From: Immundisolibacter sp049322795
GTDB taxonomy: Bacteria > Pseudomonadota > Gammaproteobacteria > Immundisolibacterales > Immundisolibacteraceae
DNA: 64,000 bases
Assembly (NCBI GenBank): GCA_049322795.1
Contig: JBMOQH010000008.1
Coordinates: 124,001 to 188,000 of the forward strand
Reading direction: 5' to 3'
The notes under the pieces are model-generated. The model searched no databases, was not told the DNA's origin, and was given only the letters and a program-made list of their open reading frames with translations. The position numbers and the translations under genes were made by a program. Shown here piece by piece: positions 56,686-64,000 of this stretch. How positions within the stretch are numbered: position 1 is the stretch's first letter; every line of letters starts with the position of its first letter.

Positions 56686-58650
56686 ATGAGCACCGAACCG
56701 GCCGCCGAGCCGACCTTTGCCGACCTCGACCTGCCGCCCGCCCTTCAGCAGGCGGTGGCGGAGCTCGGCTACGAGACGCCGTCGCCGATCCAGGCGCGCA
56801 TCATTCCGCACCTGCTGGCCGGCCGCGACGTGCTCGGCCAGGCGCAGACCGGCACCGGCAAGACGGCGGCGTTTGCGCTGCCGCTGCTCGCGCGCATCGA
56901 CCCCAGCAATCCCGCCACGCAGGTGCTGGTGCTGGCGCCGACGCGCGAGCTGGCGCTGCAGGTGGCGGAGGCTTTTGGCCGCTACGGCGCGCATCTGCCG
57001 GGCGTGCGCGCGCTGGCCGTGTACGGCGGGCAGGGCTATCGCGAGCAGCTGCAGGGCCTGCGGCGCGGCGCGCACATCGTGGTCGGCACCCCGGGGCGGG
57101 TGATGGATCACATGAACCGCGGCGCGCTGAACCTGTCCGGCCTGCGCGCGCTGGTGCTGGACGAGGCCGACGAGATGCTGCGCATGGGCTTCATCGACGC
57201 GGTCGAGTGGATCCTGTCCGAGACGCCGGCCGAGCGGCAACTGGCGCTGTTCTCGGCCACGCTGCCGGCGCCCATCAAGCGCATCGCCCAGCAGCATCTG
57301 CGCGACGCGGCCGAGGTGTCGATCAAGGTCCGCACCACCACCGCCGAGACCATCCGCCAGCGGGTGTGGATCGTGTCCGGGGGGCTGTCCAAGCGCGAGG
57401 CGCTGACGCGCATCCTGGAGACCACGCCGCACGAGGGCGTGCTGATCTTCGTGCGCACCAAGATCGAAACGCAGGAGCTGGCCGATTACCTGAACGCCCA
57501 GGGCTTCGCCACCGCGCCGCTGTCGGGTGACATTCCGCAGACGCTGCGCGAGCACACGGTCAATCGTCTCAAGTCGGGGCAGATCGATCTGGTGGTCGCC
57601 ACGGACGTGGCGGCTCGTGGGTTGGACGTCGAGCGCATCAGCCACGTCATCAACTACGACATCCCCTACGACACCGAAGCCTACGTGCACCGCATCGGCC
57701 GCACCGGCCGCGCCGGGCGCAGCGGCGAGGCGATCCTGTTCGCCATGCCGCGCGAGCAGCGCATGCTGCAGGCCATCGAGCGCGCCACCCGCCAGCGCAT
57801 CGAGGAGATGACCCTGCCGGGCGTGGACGAGGTCAACCGGGCGCGCGTCGGGCGCTTCATGGGCCGCATCGACCAGGCGCTCGCCGCCCCCGAGCAGGCC
57901 GACGCGGTGGCGCAGTTCCGTCAGCTCATCGAGGCCCACGCGCAGGAAAACTCGCTCACCATCCTCGACATCGCCGCCGCGCTGGCGGCGGAACTGCAGG
58001 GCAGCGAGCCGCTGCTGCTGCCGCCGGACCGCCTGCAGCCGAAGCCTTTCAAGCCGAAGACCGAGCGTCCCGCGCGCTTTGGTGGGGAAGAACGCCGCCC
58101 GCCGTTCGGCCGCGACGAGCGCGGTCCGCGCTTCGGCGATGAAGAGCGCCGCCCGCGTTTCGAGGGCGAAGGCCGCCGTCCGCCCTTTGGCGACGACGCC
58201 CGGCGCCCGCCGCGCGGCGCCGCCGGCGATGAGAATCTGGAAACCTACCGCGTGGAAGTCGGCCACGCCCACAACGTGAAGCCGTCCAACCTGGTCGGCG
58301 CCATCGCCAACGAAACCGGCCTCGACAGCAAGTTCATCGGCCGCATCGAGATCTACGACGACCACAGCACCGTCGACCTGCCCAAGGGCATGCCGAAGGA
58401 TCTGCTGGCCATCCTGAAACGCACCCGAGTGGCGGGTCAGCCGCTGGCGATTCACCGCGCCGACGATCCTGCGCCGAGACACGAACCGCGTGGCGCCCCG
58501 CGCCCGCGTCCGCCGTCGCGCACGGCGGACGGAACGCGCCCAGCGAAGCCGCGACCGACCGGCAAAGGGCCATTCGCGCCCCGCCAGGACGAAAGCCGGG
58601 CGTCCAAGCCGAAAGCCAAGACGGGGTACCCGAAGCGCAAGGTGGACTAG
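56686..58650 (+). CDS. deaD: DEAD-box ATP-dependent RNA helicase (CsdA/DeaD type)
   Basis: 654 residues. Q motif YETPSPIQARIIP, Walker A AQTGTGKTAAFALP, PTRELALQ, VGTPGRV, DEADEML, SATLP, FVRTK, TDVAARGLD and HRIGRTGRAGRSG. A DbpA/CsdA-type RNA-binding domain follows (VEVGHAHNVKPSNLVGAIAN). Between them and at the end are low-complexity tails; the segment encoded near 58060-58215 repeats Phe-Gly and Arg-Arg-Pro modules. Acts in ribosome assembly and cold-induced RNA unwinding. ATG at 56686 chosen because the upstream frame crosses the REP repeats. Confidence 0.93.
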   Translation: MSTEPAAEPTFADLDLPPALQQAVAELGYETPSPIQARIIPHLLAGRDVLGQAQTGTGKTAAFALPLLARIDPSNPATQVLVLAPTRELALQVAEAFGRYGAHLPGVRALAVYGGQGYREQLQGLRRGAHIVVGTPGRVMDHMNRGALNLSGLRALVLDEADEMLRMGFIDAVEWILSETPAERQLALFSATLPAPIKRIAQQHLRDAAEVSIKVRTTTAETIRQRVWIVSGGLSKREALTRILETTPHEGVLIFVRTKIETQELADYLNAQGFATAPLSGDIPQTLREHTVNRLKSGQIDLVVATDVAARGLDVERISHVINYDIPYDTEAYVHRIGRTGRAGRSGEAILFAMPREQRMLQAIERATRQRIEEMTLPGVDEVNRARVGRFMGRIDQALAAPEQADAVAQFRQLIEAHAQENSLTILDIAAALAAELQGSEPLLLPPDRLQPKPFKPKTERPARFGGEERRPPFGRDERGPRFGDEERRPRFEGEGRRPPFGDDARRPPRGAAGDENLETYRVEVGHAHNVKPSNLVGAIANETGLDSKFIGRIEIYDDHSTVDLPKGMPKDLLAILKRTRVAGQPLAIHRADDPAPRHEPRGAPRPRPPSRTADGTRPAKPRPTGKGPFAPRQDESRASKPKAKTGYPKRKVD

Positions 58651-58878
58651 CGCCCGGTTCTGGCAGTTCCCGGACGCTGTTCCCGGCTCGGTGGTCGCGT
58701 CCTGCAACCGAGCTGCCGCACTGCTTGCGCGGTCCTGCCGCGGACGTACGCCGCCCCCGATTCGTTCCTCGCGGCGGATGTGGCGGTCTGCTGCTCTTTA
58801 GAGGTGCGCTCGATCCCGAAAGCGTGCGTTCGGGGCGGCGGGCGTGCGGTGTCGCTGCCTGTCCGGCCGCGTGCCAGG

Positions 58879-59649
58879 TCAATCCAGCCTGGGTCGATTG
58901 GTGGCGAGATGCCGGCCGCCGTCCAGCGGCAGCACGGTGCCGGTGATCCAGCGGCTCATGGGCGAGGCGAAGAACAGCACGGCGTCGGCCACGTCGTCCG
59001 GCTTGCCGTTGCGCCCGAGCGGATGCAGGTTGGCGAAGGTGGTCAGAAAGCCGGCCTGTTTTTCGGGCGGGACGGCGCCCTCGAGGAGGTCGGTTTCCTC
59101 CACCACGCCGGGGCAGATGACGTTGACGCGGATGCCGTGGGCGGCTTCTTCCATCGCCAGCACCTGCGAGATGTGTCGCAGCGCCCGCTTGGCCGCGCCG
59201 TAGGCCGCCGCGCCGGGAAAGGCGTGCTCGCCGGCTATGGAGGCGATGTTGACGATGCTGCCGCCGGCGCCGCGCATGGCGGGCAGCACCGCCGTCATGA
59301 GCCGGCGCGGCCCCCAGCAGTTGACGTCCATCAGCATCTGCCAGTGCGCCTCGTCGGCCTGCTGGAAGGGCGCAAAGCGCATGACGCCGGCGTTGTTGAC
59401 CAGGATGTCGATGCGGCCCTGGCCGAATTCGGTCGCGGCGGCCGCCAGCGCCTGCACCTGCTCGGGCGCGGTGACGTCGGTCGGCATCACCAGCGTGCGG
59501 TCGCCGAGCAGGGCGGCGGTTTCGGCCAGCTTGTCGCGCCGGCGGCCGGCCAGCACCACGCGGGCACCGCGCGCGTGCAGGGTTTTGGCGATGGCGCGGC
59601 CGATGCCGGTGCCGGCGCCGGTGACGATGGCGGTCGTGTCGTGCAGCAT
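58879..59649 (-). CDS. Short-chain dehydrogenase/reductase
   Basis: 256 residues of the classical SDR family. VTGAGTGIGRAIA (nucleotide binding), LVNNAGV, the catalytic serine in NIASIAGEHAF and AAYGAAKRAL (Tyr and Lys), then CPGVVEETDL and a C-terminal ITGTVLPLDGGRHLA. Oxidoreductase, substrate unknown. The 228-bp gap between it and the convergent helicase gene holds nothing recognised. Confidence 0.9.
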   Translation of the reverse strand: MLHDTTAIVTGAGTGIGRAIAKTLHARGARVVLAGRRRDKLAETAALLGDRTLVMPTDVTAPEQVQALAAAATEFGQGRIDILVNNAGVMRFAPFQQADEAHWQMLMDVNCWGPRRLMTAVLPAMRGAGGSIVNIASIAGEHAFPGAAAYGAAKRALRHISQVLAMEEAAHGIRVNVICPGVVEETDLLEGAVPPEKQAGFLTTFANLHPLGRNGKPDDVADAVLFFASPMSRWITGTVLPLDGGRHLATNRPRLD

Positions 59650-59734
59650 GGTGGGGCTCCGCTATCCGCAGCAGGGGCGATGTCAGGTTTCCCGCCGCGG
59701 CGCCGTCAACGCCGCCGCGGCGAACGCCGGACCG

Positions 59735-60049
59735 TTATTGGGCGTCGCCTTTCCAGCCCTTGCCGTGCGATTCCATGGAATGGTCCGGGTTCCGGTGGTC
59801 CATGCCGTGGTTCGGCGCGTGGGTGGTTTTCTTGCCGGGCGCCTGGGAATGCGTCCGCGCCGCATCGGATTGCCGCTCCGTCGCTCGATCCAGGCTGCGA
59901 TCCGCGTCGTCGAGCGACTGGCGGTTGCTGCTGGCGGGTGGCGCGGTGTCATGCGGCTTGGCATGGCCGCCGTGTTCGGCTGCGCCGGCAACGCCGGTGA
60001 CCGCCAGCAGCGCGGCGGCGACAGAAACGAGCTTCCAGCTCCGGGTCAT
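59735..60049 (-). CDS. Small secreted His/Asp-rich protein
   Basis: 104 residues. A signal peptide (LVSVAAALLAVTGVAGAAE) is followed by a hydrophilic body rich in His, Asp, Ser and Lys (HGGHAKPHD, THAPNHGMDHRNPDHSMESH). The motif DDADRSLDRATERQSDAART is a helical part in the middle. Possible periplasmic metal binding; function unknown. AGGAGC precedes the ATG at 60049. Confidence 0.7.
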   Translation of the reverse strand: MTRSWKLVSVAAALLAVTGVAGAAEHGGHAKPHDTAPPASSNRQSLDDADRSLDRATERQSDAARTHSQAPGKKTTHAPNHGMDHRNPDHSMESHGKGWKGDAQ

Positions 60050-60072
60050 GGTGTGCTCCTGAAGAAGACGAT

Positions 60073-60097
60073 GCCGGGCGGCACCGCGCCGCCCGGC
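60073..60097 (-). terminator. Hairpin downstream of lon
   Basis: A 10-bp stem GCCGGGCGGC (60073-60082) with GCCGCCCGGC (60088-60097), loop ACCGC. Read on the minus strand it is followed by ATCGTCTTCTTC, a weak T-rich tract. Lies between the lon stop at 60139 and the small secreted gene start at 60049. Confidence 0.5.
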
Positions 60098-60138
60098 GAT
60101 CGCTTGGACTGCGCCGGGCGGGGGCAGTTCGCCAGCGG

Positions 60139-62570
<2,432 letters not shown>

Positions 62571-62574
<4 letters not shown>

Positions 62575-62996
62575 GCTTGTTCTCCGGTCAGGGAATCGAC
62601 CCGGTGCAGCACCAGCGTCAGGCAGCCGTGGGCGAGTTCGAGGTGGCCGATCTGGTACACGCCGGCCGGCAGCAGCAGGCGGCGTTCGAAGCGCCCGCGC
62701 GGGATTTCGAGGCGCTGCACCTGATGGCCGCGCAGCGCCTGCGGCAGGCGCCGTTCGCCGGCGATGACCAGCGCTCCGCCATCGATGCCGACCTCGAGCC
62801 GCTCGCTGGTGACGCCGGGCAGGGCGGCCATGATCACCAGCTCGTTGCCGGCGACGTACAGATCGACCGGCGGCTGCCAGGCGCGCGCGCCGCGCCGGCC
62901 GGGTGGGTCGAAGAACTGCCGTTGCAGGCGCTCGGCCTGGTCGAGCAGGGAGCAGGCCTCGGCCCACATCCAGCGTTCGAGGTCACGCGTTGGCAT
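62571..62996 (-). CDS. Small heat-shock protein (Hsp20/alpha-crystallin)
   Basis: 141 residues. The alpha-crystallin domain is visible as PPVDLYVAGNELVIMAALPGV, then the strand IDGGALVIAGERRLP and a typical FERRLLLPAGV. It lacks a clear C-terminal IxI motif. Holds unfolded proteins; together with lon just downstream it forms a protein quality-control unit. Its start overlaps the end of the upstream EEP-family gene by 14 bases. Confidence 0.84.
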
Positions 62997-63810
62997 GGCG
63001 ATCCTCCATGCGGTTGTCGGGTGCGGGTCGGCGGGCGCTGGCGAGGCTTGCGACCAGCGCCGGCGGCAGGTCGAGCTCCACCGCCACCGGCAGGTGGTCC
63101 GACATCGGGTGCTCGAGCACGCCGGAGCGGTGCACCCGGAGCGCGGGTGACACCAGCACGTGGTCGAGGTTACGCCGGGGCCGCCACGACGGGTAGCTGT
63201 GGCCTTCCACATCGGCCACGCGCAGGCCGGCATGTATCAGCCCGGAATGTCGTTGCAGCGGCCACGCCGGGCAGTTCATGTCGCCGAGCAGGACGAGGTC
63301 CTTGCAGTGCATGGCGAGCCGCGCCAGATAGCGCAGCTGCCGGTCGCGCGAGCGCTTGCCGAGCGACAGGTGCACCGCCAGCACGTGCAGTGGACGTTCG
63401 GTGCTGCCGAAGCTCATCAGCAGCGCGCCGCGGCCGGGCAGAAAACCCGGCAGGCGGCACTCGCGGATGCCGGTCGGTGGCAGGCGGCTCAGGATGGCGA
63501 TGCCGTGGCGCGCCAGCGCGCCGTAGTTGCGGTTGACCTGCAGATGCCAGTTCGGAAAGCCGGCCCGGTCGGCCAGATACTGCGCCTGGTTCAGGAAGGC
63601 GCCGCGGTAGGAGCCGGCGTCGATTTCCTGCAGCGCCACGATGTCGTAGTCGCGCAGCACGCCGGCGATCTGGTCGAGGTTCTCCTGACGCCCGCCGTAG
63701 GGCAGCAGGTGGCGCCAGCCGCGCGTCAGGTACTGGCGGTAACGGCCGGTGTCGATGCCGACCTGGATGTTGTAGGTCAGGACCCGCAGGCGGTTTTCGG
63801 CGTGGTGCAT
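62983..63810 (-). CDS. Endonuclease/exonuclease/phosphatase family protein
   Basis: 275 residues of the EEP superfamily: VLTYNIQVGI (metal-binding Asn), VALQEIDAG (catalytic Glu), VLAVHLSLGKRSRDRQLR, LLGDMNCPAW (Asp and Asn) and LEHPMSDHLPVAVEL (Asp-His). Metal-dependent phosphodiesterase fold; actual substrate unknown. The stop overlaps the Hsp20-like gene by 14 bases. The 190 bp upstream of its start, to the end of the window, hold nothing recognised. Confidence 0.86.
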   Translation of the reverse strand: MHHAENRLRVLTYNIQVGIDTGRYRQYLTRGWRHLLPYGGRQENLDQIAGVLRDYDIVALQEIDAGSYRGAFLNQAQYLADRAGFPNWHLQVNRNYGALARHGIAILSRLPPTGIRECRLPGFLPGRGALLMSFGSTERPLHVLAVHLSLGKRSRDRQLRYLARLAMHCKDLVLLGDMNCPAWPLQRHSGLIHAGLRVADVEGHSYPSWRPRRNLDHVLVSPALRVHRSGVLEHPMSDHLPVAVELDLPPALVASLASARRPAPDNRMEDRHANA

Positions 63811-64000
63811 CGGTATGTTGGTGTGGGCCGGGAACGGTGGCGCCGTGGTTATGGAAATGGGGACGGTCGGCCAAAAGACAAGCGCCCGAGCTTGGACCGC
63901 CGGGCGGGTCGTGCGTCGTGCGGGCGGCGCTTTGCTACCGATGCTCCCGGGCCGAAACGACCGGCGTCGCCCCGCGGCAGGCGCCTGCCTGCACGGCGAT

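Noticed and set aside
54682..58707. Long minus-strand frame (over 1300 codons)
   Set aside because: It is antisense to prfC and the DEAD-box helicase and crosses the REP repeats; no domain motif seen.

Overview
The window is high-GC bacterial DNA with tightly packed genes and many ATGA, GTGA or TGATG overlaps. The gene order yafS-rnhA-dnaQ, the type IV pilus minor-pilin set, the prkA-yeaH-spoVR trio, the Entner-Doudoroff genes and prfC all point to a gammaproteobacterium. Ring-hydroxylating oxygenases, a BphD-like hydrolase and a UbiD decarboxylase suggest a degrader of aromatic or polycyclic compounds (an Immundisolibacter-like organism would fit, but the genus is not shown by the sequence). 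A block of exactly 100 Ns inside a tandem repeat shows this is a draft assembly.

Layout. 1-10296: a group 3b-type (NADP-linked, sulfhydrogenase-like) [NiFe] hydrogenase operon. It holds the Fe-S beta subunit (cut by the left edge), a cyclic-nucleotide-binding-domain protein, the gamma flavoprotein, the small and large subunits and a maturation protease. A REP repeat array follows, then a short hypA, hypF, hypC, hypD and hypE; hypB is not in the window. 10749-17432: fimT-pilV-pilW-pilX-pilY1-pilE, which build and prime type IV pili. This block lies between hypE and a second, divergent copy of the last codons of hypE (17449-17556). 17605-22222 (minus): prkA-yeaH-spoVR stress trio with a candidate sigma-54 promoter. 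22648-26842: Nudix hydrolase, phosphoglycolate phosphatase, trehalose-phosphatase, FxsA and a DapA-family aldolase. 26900-31600 (minus): a glycine-zipper protein, a GST/CoA-transferase/acyl-CoA dehydrogenase group, a DUF4126 membrane protein and an RRM protein.

31934-46549 is the catabolic part. It contains a first Rieske oxygenase, two small envelope proteins, the Entner-Doudoroff genes pgl-zwf and edd-eda in divergent pairs, a LigB/DODA-type dioxygenase, a BphD-like C-C hydrolase, a second Rieske oxygenase with a small overlapping partner gene, a DUF900-like hydrolase, a hydroxycinnamoyl-CoA hydratase/lyase-like crotonase and a UbiD decarboxylase. 46844-63810 is mostly housekeeping: yafS-like methyltransferase, rnhA, dnaQ, a ferredoxin-type reductase, mfd, uracil-DNA glycosylase, rimI, prfC, a DEAD-box helicase, an SDR, a small secreted protein, lon, an Hsp20-like protein and an endonuclease/exonuclease/phosphatase-family protein.

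The most unusual signals are non-coding or structural. First, the pilus cluster is bracketed by hypE 3' ends whose differences are all silent. Second, a family of multi-hairpin repeats (33227-33372 and inverted at 46549-46663, with a partial relative at 30414-30477) keeps its stems paired although the bases differ between copies. Third, REP-type hairpin pairs form a 100-bp tandem array containing the assembly gap and recur at 56349-56580. No tRNA, rRNA or CRISPR was recognised.
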